Origin: Bacillus solimangrovi | GTDB taxonomy: Bacteria > Bacillota > Bacilli > Bacillales > Bacillaceae_N | DNA: 64,000 nt | NCBI RefSeq assembly: GCF_001742425.1 | Contig: NZ_MJEH01000064.1 | Span: forward strand, 1-64,000 | Direction of reading: 5' to 3' | Shown here: in pieces, positions 7,346 through 16,695 of the stretch | How the letters are laid out: the number at the start of each line of letters is the position of its first letter | Numbering within the stretch: position 1 is the first letter of the stretch | Notes under the pieces: generated by a model | Told to the model about the DNA's origin: nothing | What the model saw: the letters and a program-made list of their open reading frames with translations, nothing else | The model's database searches: none | Made by a program: the position numbers and the translations under genes

Positions 7346-9922
7346 CTATATATTTTCCATTTTTAATGCATCGATAATATTTTCTTTTTTAACTTTTGAA
7401 CTTGAATAGAGCATTGCTGCACCTACAATCATGAATATCGTGATAATGACAATGATGATATCCACCCACGGTAATGTAAATTTATAGATGATCGTGTTCG
7501 CTATAGCTCGATGAATGAAATACATGATCGCAATGCTTATCGGTAAACCGTATAGCAATGACTTTATTGCATAAAAGATACTTTCGTAATTAATCATTTT
7601 ATTGAATTCTTTAGGAGTCATTCCAATTGATTTTAACATCGCAAATTCTCGTTTACGTAATGCAATACTAGTTGAAATTGTGTTGAAAATATTTGCAACA
7701 GATATCGCTGTAATGAGAATTGTAAATCCGTAGGAAAATACCTCCATTAATAAAACAACCCGTTCGGTATTAAGTCTTTGGCCAGTTTTATTATCAATAG
7801 TTATATCCGTTTCACCAAACTCTTCAATTTCTACTTGTGTTTTCATCGGATCAGATGAAGATAAGAAAAGATCAGCAAATACTTCTCGTTTGTAATCTAC
7901 AGGAACGAGTTGTTCCATTAAGCTTTCCGGTACGATAATTACAAATGAGCCGTATCCCGATGTTGCATTACCTATTGAGTAATTTTCAGCCACCGAAGCT
8001 ATTTCGATAGAATTTACAAATGTTTCTTCCTCTGTTTCAAAATCTTTATTAATTAAATCGATTTTCATACCCGGCTCAGCAAGAATAGATGTCGATTCTA
8101 TAATTTTTTTCGCTTCTCTATCTTTATAGTTAAACGTATCGATTAGTATCGCAGCTGGTTTAGTAGCATCAGCAAACCTTTCAACATCTGCATTAACTGA
8201 CTGTGCATAGTTTTGGAAGCTCGCTTCATCTAATGCCTGTACATTTACATGATAGAGTCGTTTTCCATCGTCATTTATGTCAAAATACTGTTGTTTAGAA
8301 TCAGCGGGTACCTTGTCCTCATCGATCCACGTATTTAGAGAGAATGACTTTACAATATTGTAATTCGTCACATCCTCAAGTGTACTAACTGACGTTAATA
8401 AATCACTATTTTCAACAATTGTTCCGACTTGAATGTCATAATCATTAAGTGTTTGCATTTTTAACTCGATTGACTTTTGCATATTATCAGTGAAAAAAGA
8501 TACTGTTAAGAAAAGAACAATACTAATCACTAAGGAAAAGATAGTTACTTGGTACCTTCTTTTATTCCTCTTTAAATTCTTCAAACCAATTTCAGCCTGA
8601 ATTCCGAACAATTTACGAACAAGCTTAGATGTTTTTACTTTTTTCCCTGATAATTTAACATCTTGAGTTTGACGAATTGCATCAATCGCAGATATTTTTG
8701 AAGCTTTGCGAGCTGGTAAATAGGCAGATATAAAGATCGTGATGATTGAAATGCCACATGCAATTAATATCGATAGCGGTGTGACAATTAAGTTTAATTT
8801 TTCCTCTATATCAAATACTTCTAGAAATATTGAGTTAGTAGATGATAGTGTAATACCAATTCCAATAACCCCGAATATTATTCCGATTGGAATACTAATT
8901 AAACCAACAATCAAACCCTCAAACAGAACAGAATTTCGTTTTTGCTTTTTCGTTGTTCCTACACTACTTAACATTCCTAAATGACGAGCTCGTTCAGAGA
9001 TGCTTATTGCAAAAGCATTATAAATTAAAGCAACTGATCCAGCTATAATAACCCCGATAATAATGGCAGTTAATAAAACCATTGTCTTTTTCAAACCTTC
9101 GTCATTTGATACTCCGTAGAAAGCCAACAAATCAGTATGATATAAAACAGATTGGATCTTATTTTCTTGTGCAAAGGACGTTGTATAATCGTATATCGAT
9201 TGATTCACCTTATTGACTGCAACTGATGCATCGAGTGTATGATTCGTTCCAATTAAATTCTCATCTAGATAGTTAATAACGATATAACCTGGAATAAAAG
9301 GGTCTTTCCATTTTGGAGGTTCAATTTCCCCTACTACTGTATAGGTTTTCTGTTGTGTATTTTTTAATATTTCGACTGATTTTCCTTCTTCTCGTATTAA
9401 CGATAGATTTTCATCAATAGGGCCAGAACCATCCAACGTATATCTTTCTCCAACCTCCATTGTTATCTGATCACCAATATCGTATGTGACACCATCTATT
9501 GAATTAATACCTTTTGAAATTACGACTTCATCAGTTGATTTTGGGAGCCTCCCATCAACTACCTTTATTGGAAGCTGTTTAAATCCTTCTTTATTAAATG
9601 CCTTCACAAAAAAATAAGGCCTATGTTTATTTTTGGATTCTTCAAACTGTGCAAATCCAACATCATTAGATAGAATGACTGATTTTGTTTCTTCATCTTC
9701 TTTAATAGCTTCTAGCTGCTCTTGATTGACATCGTTATAACGAACATGCCATTCTCCATAATCAGCTATTTGATTTCTTTGTGCCACATCCATAAAGGAC
9801 GTTGCAAGTGTTGCAACAGCTGTCACCATTGCAACAGAAATGATGATACCTAAAATGGTAACGAGTGTGCGCCTCTTATTTTCCTTTAAATGTCTAATCG
9901 TTAATTTATTTACAATATTCAT
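7346..9922 (-). CDS. FtsX-type ABC transporter permease
   Basis: An 858-residue permease with two FtsX-like halves. The N-terminal helix is followed by a large extracytoplasmic region, then three helices (about 280-400). A second helix near 455-475 is followed by another large external region and three C-terminal helices (about 720-850). This is the arrangement of MacB/LolC/SalY-type mechanotransmission permeases, which handle peptides or lipoproteins rather than small solutes. Its start overlaps the ATPase stop by 4 bp. With the adjacent two-component system it forms a probable envelope-stress or antimicrobial-peptide detoxification unit; the substrate is not evident. Confidence 0.85.
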   Translation of the reverse strand: MNIVNKLTIRHLKENKRRTLVTILGIIISVAMVTAVATLATSFMDVAQRNQIADYGEWHVRYNDVNQEQLEAIKEDEETKSVILSNDVGFAQFEESKNKHRPYFFVKAFNKEGFKQLPIKVVDGRLPKSTDEVVISKGINSIDGVTYDIGDQITMEVGERYTLDGSGPIDENLSLIREEGKSVEILKNTQQKTYTVVGEIEPPKWKDPFIPGYIVINYLDENLIGTNHTLDASVAVNKVNQSIYDYTTSFAQENKIQSVLYHTDLLAFYGVSNDEGLKKTMVLLTAIIIGVIIAGSVALIYNAFAISISERARHLGMLSSVGTTKKQKRNSVLFEGLIVGLISIPIGIIFGVIGIGITLSSTNSIFLEVFDIEEKLNLIVTPLSILIACGISIITIFISAYLPARKASKISAIDAIRQTQDVKLSGKKVKTSKLVRKLFGIQAEIGLKNLKRNKRRYQVTIFSLVISIVLFLTVSFFTDNMQKSIELKMQTLNDYDIQVGTIVENSDLLTSVSTLEDVTNYNIVKSFSLNTWIDEDKVPADSKQQYFDINDDGKRLYHVNVQALDEASFQNYAQSVNADVERFADATKPAAILIDTFNYKDREAKKIIESTSILAEPGMKIDLINKDFETEEETFVNSIEIASVAENYSIGNATSGYGSFVIIVPESLMEQLVPVDYKREVFADLFLSSSDPMKTQVEIEEFGETDITIDNKTGQRLNTERVVLLMEVFSYGFTILITAISVANIFNTISTSIALRKREFAMLKSIGMTPKEFNKMINYESIFYAIKSLLYGLPISIAIMYFIHRAIANTIIYKFTLPWVDIIIVIITIFMIVGAAMLYSSSKVKKENIIDALKMENI

Positions 9923-10602
9923 GGCCGAACTACCTCATTTTTGGCAATCTTCCCATCTTCAATTGTAATAATTCGATCAGCTTGTAAAGCGATCCTCTCA
10001 TCATGTGTAATGACGATTAATGTTTGGTTATACTTCTTGTTAAACATTTTTAATAAATCCATGATTTCGCTACTATTCTTACTATCCAAATTACCTGTTG
10101 GCTCATCGGCTAACATGATAGCTGGATTACTAATTAATGCTCTCCCAATAGACACTCGTTGTTGTTGTCCACCAGATAGTTGATTAGGTAGATGCTTTAA
10201 TCGATTATTTAAGCTTAACGAGGTAACAATTTCATTCAACTGTTTTTTATCGACTTTATGTCCATCCAGTAAGATAGGTAACGTAATGTTTTCTTCAACT
10301 GTTAGGATCGGTATTAAGTTATAAAACTGATAGATTAACCCAATTTGTCTACGTCTAAAAATGGCTAGTTGAGTTTCATTAAGCTGATACATATTAGTTT
10401 TGTCCACAATTACATTCCCGCTTGAAGGCCTGTCCACTCCTCCGAGCATATGAAGTAGCGTTGACTTTCCTGAACCAGAAGGCCCAATAATCGCAACAAA
10501 TTCACCTTTGTTGACTGCAAATGAAACATTATCTAGTGCCTTCACTGCTGTTTCACCTTTGCCGTACACTTTAGACAGATTTTCTATTTTTAAAATTTCC
10601 AA
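9919..10602 (-). CDS. ABC transporter ATPase (LolD/MacB-type)
   Basis: A 227-residue ATPase. Walker A GPSGSGKS (40-47), Q-loop near 92, signature LSGGQQQR (142-149), Walker B IMLADEP (162-168) and H-loop ITHD are all intact. The start is TTG at 10602, with TAGGAGG nearby. It pairs with the overlapping FtsX permease. A repeat-rich operator lies just upstream, between it and the histidine kinase gene, which suggests control by the neighbouring response regulator. Confidence 0.92.
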   Translation of the reverse strand: MEILKIENLSKVYGKGETAVKALDNVSFAVNKGEFVAIIGPSGSGKSTLLHMLGGVDRPSSGNVIVDKTNMYQLNETQLAIFRRRQIGLIYQFYNLIPILTVEENITLPILLDGHKVDKKQLNEIVTSLSLNNRLKHLPNQLSGGQQQRVSIGRALISNPAIMLADEPTGNLDSKNSSEIMDLLKMFNKKYNQTLIVITHDERIALQADRIITIEDGKIAKNEVVRP

Positions 10603-10634
10603 TGTAAAGACCTCCTACATTTGATGTTGCTTTA

Positions 10635-10693
10635 ACTATATCTGTCTAAAATGACTCTCCAGTGACTCTTAAGTGACAATCTAGTCACTTAAG
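10635..10693 (-). promoter_or_regulatory. Probable response-regulator operator and promoter of the ABC genes
   Basis: Plus-strand TGAC occurs at 10652, 10663 and 10674, exactly 11 bp apart. The block ends in a perfect 10-6-10 palindrome (10668-10693). On the minus strand a TATAGT -10 hexamer follows at 10640-10635 without a convincing -35. OmpR-type regulators bind 11-bp phased direct repeats upstream of weak promoters, so this is the predicted target of the adjacent regulator. Confidence 0.55.
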
Positions 10694-10702
10694 TTGCTCG
10701 TA

Positions 10703-11713
10703 TTATATAACTTGTTTGTAAAACTTAATCAGAAAGCGTGTTCCTTCTCCTTCTTTACTCTGGACTTCGATATCACCATTTTGACTTTTAATAATGCTAT
10801 AAGCAATCGCAAGGCCAATACCGATACTGTCAGCATTAGCATTCTTTCCTTTATAAAACCGTTTAAAAATATAAGGTCTATCTTGCTTTGCAATACCTTT
10901 CCCACTATCCGTAATAATGATTTCTGTATACAGCGTGTTTTCTGAAAAGGAAATAGTGATTTCACCATTTTCAGGCGTATGTTCCACACAGTTTTTCAAA
11001 ATATTGATGATTGCTTCAACTGTCCAATTAAGATCACCTGTAAAAGCGACGTTGTCTTCACCCTTTATAGAAATGCTTTGATCTTTAATGTCCATTGGAA
11101 TCAAAACTGGCTCTAATGCTTTTTGAATGAGCTTCTCTACCTTTACTCGATCTTTTTTGAATTGAACCGTGCCTGCATCAATTTTAGAAAGCTTCAGTAA
11201 TGAAGAAACAAGCCATTCAATTCGTTCAATTTGAATGCGAAGATTATGAGTGAATTCATTTCTCTTTGCAGTTGGCAGTTCATCATCACTTAATAAATCT
11301 GTCATCACCATCATGGAAGTAAGCGGGGTTTTAAGCTGATGAGAAATATCAGAAATGGCGTCTGTAAGCTTGGATTTATCTTTTTGAAGGAGAGCACTCT
11401 GTTCTGATAGCATTGATGTAACTTTATAAATATTGTTCTTTAAAATACTTAATTCGCTTTCTCGATTATCACGGACATCAAGCGTATAATCACCTGCACT
11501 AATTTGGCGTAAATAATTTGAGAGCTTTTCGATGTCACGATATCTCCAACTTGTAAAGAAGACCGCGCTACCAATTAACAAAACACAACTTATGAAAACA
11601 AGAACCATCGCATGAAAAGATACAAAAGCGCCTAACACAGTTACACACACAGTGATTAAACACATGATGACTAATAAAGTTCGAGTCTCTTGATGACGTA
11701 GCAACCTAATCAC
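10703..11713 (-). CDS. Two-component sensor histidine kinase
   Basis: A 336-residue kinase. Two transmembrane helices (about 12-32 and 35-54) have almost no extracellular loop, as in intramembrane-sensing kinases that work with ABC transporters. HAMP-like segment (about 56-105), HisKA with phospho-acceptor His125 in SDISHQLKTP, then HATPase with N-box NILKNC, DSGKGIA and a G2 box IGIGLAIA. Its start overlaps the regulator gene by 8 bp. It probably relies on the downstream FtsX/ATPase pair for signal detection; this is inferred from architecture and gene order. Confidence 0.9.
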   Translation of the reverse strand: MIRLLRHQETRTLLVIMCLITVCVTVLGAFVSFHAMVLVFISCVLLIGSAVFFTSWRYRDIEKLSNYLRQISAGDYTLDVRDNRESELSILKNNIYKVTSMLSEQSALLQKDKSKLTDAISDISHQLKTPLTSMMVMTDLLSDDELPTAKRNEFTHNLRIQIERIEWLVSSLLKLSKIDAGTVQFKKDRVKVEKLIQKALEPVLIPMDIKDQSISIKGEDNVAFTGDLNWTVEAIINILKNCVEHTPENGEITISFSENTLYTEIIITDSGKGIAKQDRPYIFKRFYKGKNANADSIGIGLAIAYSIIKSQNGDIEVQSKEGEGTRFLIKFYKQVI

Positions 11714-12389
11714 CCACTCTATAGCCTAGACCACGAACTGTTTTGATGATTGTAGGTTTTTGGGGTTGATCCTCTAGCTTTTCTCGTAACCTTTTTATAT
11801 AAACAGTCAATGTATTATCATTTACAAAATCCCCTGCGACATCCCATATTTGTTCAAGTAGCTGATTCCTTGAAAGAACTTGGCCGATATGATTAGCAAA
11901 GATGAGCAATAGGCGATATTCTAAGGCAGTCAAAGTGATTTCCTCTTCATTTTTATATACTTTTCCTTCAAGCGTATTAATTTGCACATCTTCAACGTTA
12001 ATGATTGACTTTGTCTGAGAATATTTTTGATACCTACGTAAGACCGAACGAATCCTTGAAAGCAGCTCACGTACGCGAAACGGCTTTGTAATATAATCGT
12101 CTGCGCCCATATCAAGCCCCATTACAACATTCACCTCATCATCAACAGCCGTTAGAAAAATAACAGGAACATCACTCTCCCCTTTCACAATTCGGCACAA
12201 ATCATATCCGCTACCATCGGGTAGAGATAAATCAAACAAACATAACACTAGTTGATCCATTTGTTCTGATAACACCTTTTTTGCACTTGCGACATCATAA
12301 CAAAGAACAGTGGAATAGCTAGCTTCTTGCAAAGAATATTCAAGCCCAGAAGCAATTGTTTTATCATCTTCTACGATTAATATTTTCAT
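11706..12389 (-). CDS. OmpR-family response regulator
   Basis: A 227-residue regulator. Receiver domain with acidic pair ED at 7-8, phospho-acceptor Asp53 in LFDLSLPDG and Lys102 in ITKPF. A C-terminal winged helix ends in IIKTVRGLGYRVG, typical of the OmpR family. It is the first gene of a four-gene locus: regulator, kinase, ATPase, permease. The phased repeats before the ATPase gene are the likely target. Confidence 0.93.
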   Translation of the reverse strand: MKILIVEDDKTIASGLEYSLQEASYSTVLCYDVASAKKVLSEQMDQLVLCLFDLSLPDGSGYDLCRIVKGESDVPVIFLTAVDDEVNVVMGLDMGADDYITKPFRVRELLSRIRSVLRRYQKYSQTKSIINVEDVQINTLEGKVYKNEEEITLTALEYRLLLIFANHIGQVLSRNQLLEQIWDVAGDFVNDNTLTVYIKRLREKLEDQPQKPTIIKTVRGLGYRVGD

Positions 12390-12583
12390 CTGATGACCAT
12401 CCTAACTTTTTTTCATTTCTAGAACCTTTTGATTTCTACACGTACTTAAACCATTAGTTAAAGATGTTTGTTTTATGACCATCTATTGAAAGAATTCGAT
12501 TATGTTAGGTGAAGCACAATTAACGATACTTCCCCGTCCTATAGCATTATGTCCATAATTGTTCATTGTAATAAGATAGCCGC

Positions 12584-12754
12584 TTATCACGTGTCAACTG
12601 AAGCTAAGACTCCCACTTCATTTAGGAGAATCAACGAAATTTTAAGTGGAAAAGGGTTTTGGTCATACCCTTGCGTCAATAATTACTTGATGAGTTCAAC
12701 TAACCAGCAGTAAACGATGAAGGAAAACCTCCACTAATGGAAGGTTCACTTCAT
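12584..12754 (-). repeat. Structured dispersed repeat, minus strand copy
   Basis: Reverse-oriented copy, about 170 bp. On the minus strand it begins 18 bp after the stop codon of the MFS gene and ends in TTGACACGTGATAA. The left hairpin is partly decayed; the outer ATTGACGC segment and the GAAGTGGGAG arm remain. Confidence 0.75.
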
Positions 12755-12772
12755 CTCATATCACTCAACATA

Positions 12773-14008
12773 TCACTCAACCGAAACATGAGGTAATTCA
12801 TTTGTGTTCGTTAATTCAGAAGTAGACAGACTCTGCAAACTTAGCTTTGTGCTAATCATTGCCGCTATGAAAATGATGCTTGCAGCGGTGAAATAAGTGA
12901 AGATGAGTGACGTGTAAGTGACCATTGGCCCAGCAACTGCCGATCCGATTAGCATACCACCGATAAACAATGGTGTTAAAATCCCATTCGCTCTACCTAA
13001 AAACTGCTCATCTATTAGTTTAATGACTACCATTCTTAACGTCGTTTGCCACGTCGCCAATATGAAGCCTGTCATGAAATTCATAAACGCTGTTAATACA
13101 AACCAAACCGATGATACTTCGATGATAAGTGAGAAAGACAAGAAACATAATCCACCGACAATAACCCGTTCTGCATTTAATTTGTCTCCAATAAATACTG
13201 CTAGAACACTACCAAGAAGCATACCGATTCCTGCTAACGTATATAACCATTGAATGTTTTCCTTCTCCAATCCTAATCGTTCAACCACAAGGAATATATC
13301 AAGTGGTTGCACAATACCGATCCCTAATCCAATAAACAGAAAAGTCGCCGCAATAATCATTAGATTTTTTGAATTTTTTACGTATTGAACGCCTTCTTTT
13401 ATTTCATTTATAAAGCTTGATGAAGTCTGTTCTTGCTCTTTATTCTCTTGTGGCAGAAACATTAACACAATGGAAGAAATGAAAAATGCGATTGTTATGC
13501 TGACTAATGAAGCAGTAAGCCCAAACCAGCTGTAGATTAATGTTCCAATAATCGGCCCAATAATTAGAAACAAAGCTTGTAAGCTTTGAATGATTCCCAT
13601 CGCTGAAGCAACCATTTGTTCAGGAATATGCCTTTTGAATATAATCAACGATGACGGCTGTGAAATTTGACTAACAATACTTGAGACCAGTGTTGCTAGG
13701 AAAATAACTTGCCAGTTTCCATTGCTGACAAATCCAATAATAATCAAGATCGAAATTGCACTCGCCAAATCCCCTATAATCATCGTCTTTTTAGGGTTCC
13801 ATCTGTCTGCTAACGTTCCCCCAATAAATGAAAATAGAAAGATTGGCGCATATTCAATTACAGTTAATAATGACACATAAATCGGATTATTATCTGTTAA
13901 TTCCATTACAAAAAACAACAAGGCAATATTGCGAATCCAAATGGCACTTTGTTGAATAACGTCCGTAAATAAAATGACCTGAAATACTCTGTTCGTTAAT
14001 AAATTCAT
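12773..14008 (-). CDS. MFS efflux transporter
   Basis: A 411-residue major facilitator with about twelve helices. The loop between helices 2 and 3 carries GGTLADRWNPKK, the usual motif A form in drug and macrolide/siderophore exporters (MFS_3 type). AGGAGG lies 10 bases before the ATG. A perfect 22-bp palindrome 38 bp upstream and a MarR gene 250 bp upstream suggest repression by that regulator. Substrate unknown. Confidence 0.85.
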   Translation of the reverse strand: MNLLTNRVFQVILFTDVIQQSAIWIRNIALLFFVMELTDNNPIYVSLLTVIEYAPIFLFSFIGGTLADRWNPKKTMIIGDLASAISILIIIGFVSNGNWQVIFLATLVSSIVSQISQPSSLIIFKRHIPEQMVASAMGIIQSLQALFLIIGPIIGTLIYSWFGLTASLVSITIAFFISSIVLMFLPQENKEQEQTSSSFINEIKEGVQYVKNSKNLMIIAATFLFIGLGIGIVQPLDIFLVVERLGLEKENIQWLYTLAGIGMLLGSVLAVFIGDKLNAERVIVGGLCFLSFSLIIEVSSVWFVLTAFMNFMTGFILATWQTTLRMVVIKLIDEQFLGRANGILTPLFIGGMLIGSAVAGPMVTYTSLIFTYFTAASIIFIAAMISTKLSLQSLSTSELTNTNELPHVSVE

Positions 14009-14045
14009 CAGTTCATAACCTCCTATAAAATGTTTAGATATGTGT

Positions 14046-14067
14046 AAAGTTAAGTAAACTTAACTTT
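14046..14067. promoter_or_regulatory. Probable MarR operator
   Basis: A perfect palindrome made of AAAGTTAAGT, AA and ACTTAACTTT, just upstream of the MFS gene. The symmetry and length fit MarR-family sites. A looser relative (CTTAATAATTAAG, 14762-14774) lies upstream of the marR-like gene itself. Confidence 0.55.
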
Positions 14068-14188
14068 TAACCAAAAATACACGAAATTTGGATACAACTA
14101 TGAAGAATGATAAACTTTATAGCTCTCTAATTAGTTTAGTTATATGTATATTTAAGTACTCTTAATAAATTGACAAAAAAATTAAAAA

Positions 14189-14240
14189 AATAAAATTTCC
14201 ATCAGTTGGAACTCCCTTCTCTCCCTACTGATGGTTAGTA
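14189..14240 (+). repeat. Structured dispersed repeat, left half only
   Basis: TTCCATCAGT and ACTGATGG form an 8-bp stem and are followed by TTAGT; the rest of the element is missing. On the minus strand the hairpin follows the MarR gene and may serve as its terminator. Confidence 0.6.
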
Positions 14241-14254
14241 CACACGTGCTAATC

Positions 14255-14716
14255 TTAATCTTTTGCTCCTTTTTGAACTTCAAGAGCAGTATGGTAAATC
14301 TTCTCCTGTATATCCACCATATTTTCTAAATCTTTCTCATTTAGTTTAGAATAATACTTTTTGATAAGATATACGTCAAATTCAACCATTGATTCGTTAT
14401 ACGCTATTCCTTTGTCATCAAGGTGCACAATAATTTCTCTTCGATTATTCACATTAATTTCTCGTTTTAGAAACCCTTTTTTCTCTAATTTTCCAACAAG
14501 TTGTGTTGATGCACTAGGAGTTATCTCAAAATGAGTCGCAATTTCACTATTCGTTAATGGATTGTCTTTTAACAATTCTAACAAGATCGCTTGCTTCGTC
14601 GTCAAGTTGAGAAATTCTTTTTCAGCAAAACGATTATATTCTTCCAGAAATATCGCATTTATGGCGTCTGACGTTTTTTTTAATTTCTTATAATAAAAAG
14701 CAGTAATGTCATCCAT
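14255..14716 (-). CDS. MarR-family transcriptional regulator
   Basis: A 153-residue winged-helix repressor. The DNA-binding segment runs from NSEIATHFEITPSASTQLV (about 76-94) into the wing with NNRREIIVHL; N- and C-terminal helices would form the dimer. AGGTGATAAT precedes the ATG. It sits between an MFS exporter on the same strand and a MATE pump transcribed away from it, so it may control one or both. The palindrome before the MFS gene is the best candidate site. Confidence 0.88.
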   Translation of the reverse strand: MDDITAFYYKKLKKTSDAINAIFLEEYNRFAEKEFLNLTTKQAILLELLKDNPLTNSEIATHFEITPSASTQLVGKLEKKGFLKREINVNNRREIIVHLDDKGIAYNESMVEFDVYLIKKYYSKLNEKDLENMVDIQEKIYHTALEVQKGAKD

Positions 14717-15009
14717 ATTATCACCTTTACATTATTGATTTTGGATTTATTATAACCTAAACTTAATAATTAAGGAAGCTAAAGTATCAGATAATTTCGA
14801 TGAGCTAATGTAACCTCTTGGATTGTATACACAACGATAGCTATAAATTGGTTGAACCTTCTATAGAAATCATACTACTTTATGAGTTGTTCACCCAAGC
14901 CGAAACAAAATATCTAGCTCGAATTTAACTATCGATAGAAAAATATTTTCACATTCAGATTACTTTAGGGTATATACTTTTGTAGTGAATTACAGGAGGG
15001 TTGAAATAG

Positions 15010-16362
15010 ATGGTTGAAACACATAATACTTTGAAAAATCAATCAGTAAAAAAAGTGTTTATTAATTATTTTTTCCCATCGTTATTGGGACTTATGATGA
15101 TGTCTGTAAATATCCTAATTGATGGGGTGTTTATAGGTAACGGAGTGGGGTCAGAAGGGCTTGCTGGTGTAAACCTTGCTATGCCGTTGTTCTCACTCAT
15201 TTTTTCAATTTCGTTGTGGATTGGTATTGGTGGGGGAACGATGTATTCGATATATATTGGAGAAGGAGATTCGGCTAAAGCAAGGAGTGTATTTTCTCTA
15301 GCCACAGCATGGCTACTGACACTTCTATTAATCACTGGAGTTCTCGGATACTTGAATGTAGATGAAATTGCGTATTTGTTGGGTGCGAATGCTGATACGT
15401 TCTCCTATACCGTTGAATATTTAACGGTTTTACTTCTGTTTGGTTGGACCATAGCTGTACAGCAGTTAATCAGCACCTTTGTCCGTAATGATGGTAGTCC
15501 TACTTTATCCATGGTTGCCCAAGTAGTGACGGCAATCGTTAATATTGGCTTGAATTATTATATGATTTTTATTTTGGAGTTAGGGGTATTTGGTGCCGCA
15601 CTCGCAACTGTTCTTGCAAGTTTCATTGGCTTAATCGTATTGTTACTCCACTTTACCAAAAAGCATACAATTTTACGAAAGCTTTCGTTCCAATGGTCAT
15701 GGCGGATGACAGGAAGCATTTTTCGAATTGGATTTCCAAGTTTCTTTGCTGAAGCAGGGATGCTTGTCTTTATCGCTGGTTACAATTTAACGATTGTAAG
15801 TTTACTTGGTACGAAAGGAGTCGCAGCTTTCTCAGTCGTGAACTATTTACACGCCGTCTTGTTCCTATCACTTTTTGCAATTGAGTTTGCACTCCAGCCA
15901 ATGATCAGCTACTATCATGGCGCAAAGGAAAAAGAACGATTAATAGAGAGTTTGAAGGTTGGTGAGAAGACTGCATTCATTTTAGGGTTAATTCTCCTTA
16001 TTTTCGGCTTGATTACTGCTCCTTTACTGGTCTCACTCTTTGGCCTAGAATCGGAAGAAGTTAGGAATCTTGCCACACAGGGAATACGATTGTTTTTCAT
16101 TGGATATGTGTTCCTTGGCTTTAATATTGTCTACATGACTTACTTTCAGTCCATCGGTGAAATTCGAAAATCCACTACAATAATTGTTTTACGTAGTTTC
16201 GTCTTTCTATTGATTCTGTTGTGGCTGTTACCGAAATTCATCGGTGTAGCTGGTGTTTGGCTTGCACTCCCGCTAGCGGATATACTCGTTGCAATGCTAC
16301 TTATCATTTTTGCAAGAAAACAGGTGATGCTGCAAACTGGACAAAAAGTGTTGAAAGAGTAG
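15010..16362 (+). CDS. MATE-family efflux transporter
   Basis: A 450-residue twelve-helix MATE protein of the bacterial NorM/DinF/MepA group. The two homologous halves begin near FPSLLGLMMMSVNILIDGVF and at FPSFFAEAGMLVFIAGYN (about 240), which is the characteristic repeat. AGGAGGG lies before the ATG at 15010. Such pumps expel cationic drugs with Na+ or H+. A MarR gene is transcribed away on the other side; a regulatory link is plausible but unproven. Confidence 0.9.
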   Translation: MVETHNTLKNQSVKKVFINYFFPSLLGLMMMSVNILIDGVFIGNGVGSEGLAGVNLAMPLFSLIFSISLWIGIGGGTMYSIYIGEGDSAKARSVFSLATAWLLTLLLITGVLGYLNVDEIAYLLGANADTFSYTVEYLTVLLLFGWTIAVQQLISTFVRNDGSPTLSMVAQVVTAIVNIGLNYYMIFILELGVFGAALATVLASFIGLIVLLLHFTKKHTILRKLSFQWSWRMTGSIFRIGFPSFFAEAGMLVFIAGYNLTIVSLLGTKGVAAFSVVNYLHAVLFLSLFAIEFALQPMISYYHGAKEKERLIESLKVGEKTAFILGLILLIFGLITAPLLVSLFGLESEEVRNLATQGIRLFFIGYVFLGFNIVYMTYFQSIGEIRKSTTIIVLRSFVFLLILLWLLPKFIGVAGVWLALPLADILVAMLLIIFARKQVMLQTGQKVLKE

Positions 16363-16451
16363 AACTGAAGTTTTGGGAAGTTCGTAAATCCAAAGAAAAG
16401 TCTCAAATGCTTAGGTTATACCCTATTAGTGACGATGTGATTGAAATTATT

Positions 16452-16629
16452 GATAAAGTGAAACTTCCATCAGTGGAGGTATTCCTTAGTCCTCCACTGA
16501 TGGCTAGTTGAACCACTCATATAATGACTGACGCTTATACCTCAAGGGTATGACTAAAGCCCTCTCCCACTTCGTTGATTTTTCTTAGTTTTGAAGTGGG
16601 AGTCCTATCGTCAATTGAAACGTGATAAA
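16452..16629 (+). repeat. Structured dispersed repeat, reference copy
   Basis: About 178 bp, used here as the reference copy. Order: ATAAAGTGAAACTT; a perfect 13-bp stem (CCATCAGTGGAGG) with an 11-base loop; TAGTTGAACC; an AT-rich linker; ACTGACGCT, which pairs with a segment near the far end (TCGTCA here, AGCGTCAGT in other copies); inside that, CTCCCACTT pairs with AAGTGGGAG; the end is TTGAAACGTGATAAAG. TGATAAAG occurs at both edges of this copy, as a target duplication might. It contains no ORF and no transposase is adjacent. Confidence 0.85.
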
Positions 16630-16695
16630 GCTATTGATTACATTTTGGAAGAAGATCACATAGTAAACCACAACCGTAAAAAAAGGAGTGATAAA

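Noticed and set aside
16452-16629. Dispersed repeats as a CRISPR array
   Set aside because: Copies are kilobases apart, long, on both strands and internally folded. There are no spacers and no cas genes.
16452-16629. Dispersed repeats as integron attC-like cassette ends
   Set aside because: Several copies follow stop codons, but others lie between divergent genes or upstream of genes, and there is no integrase.
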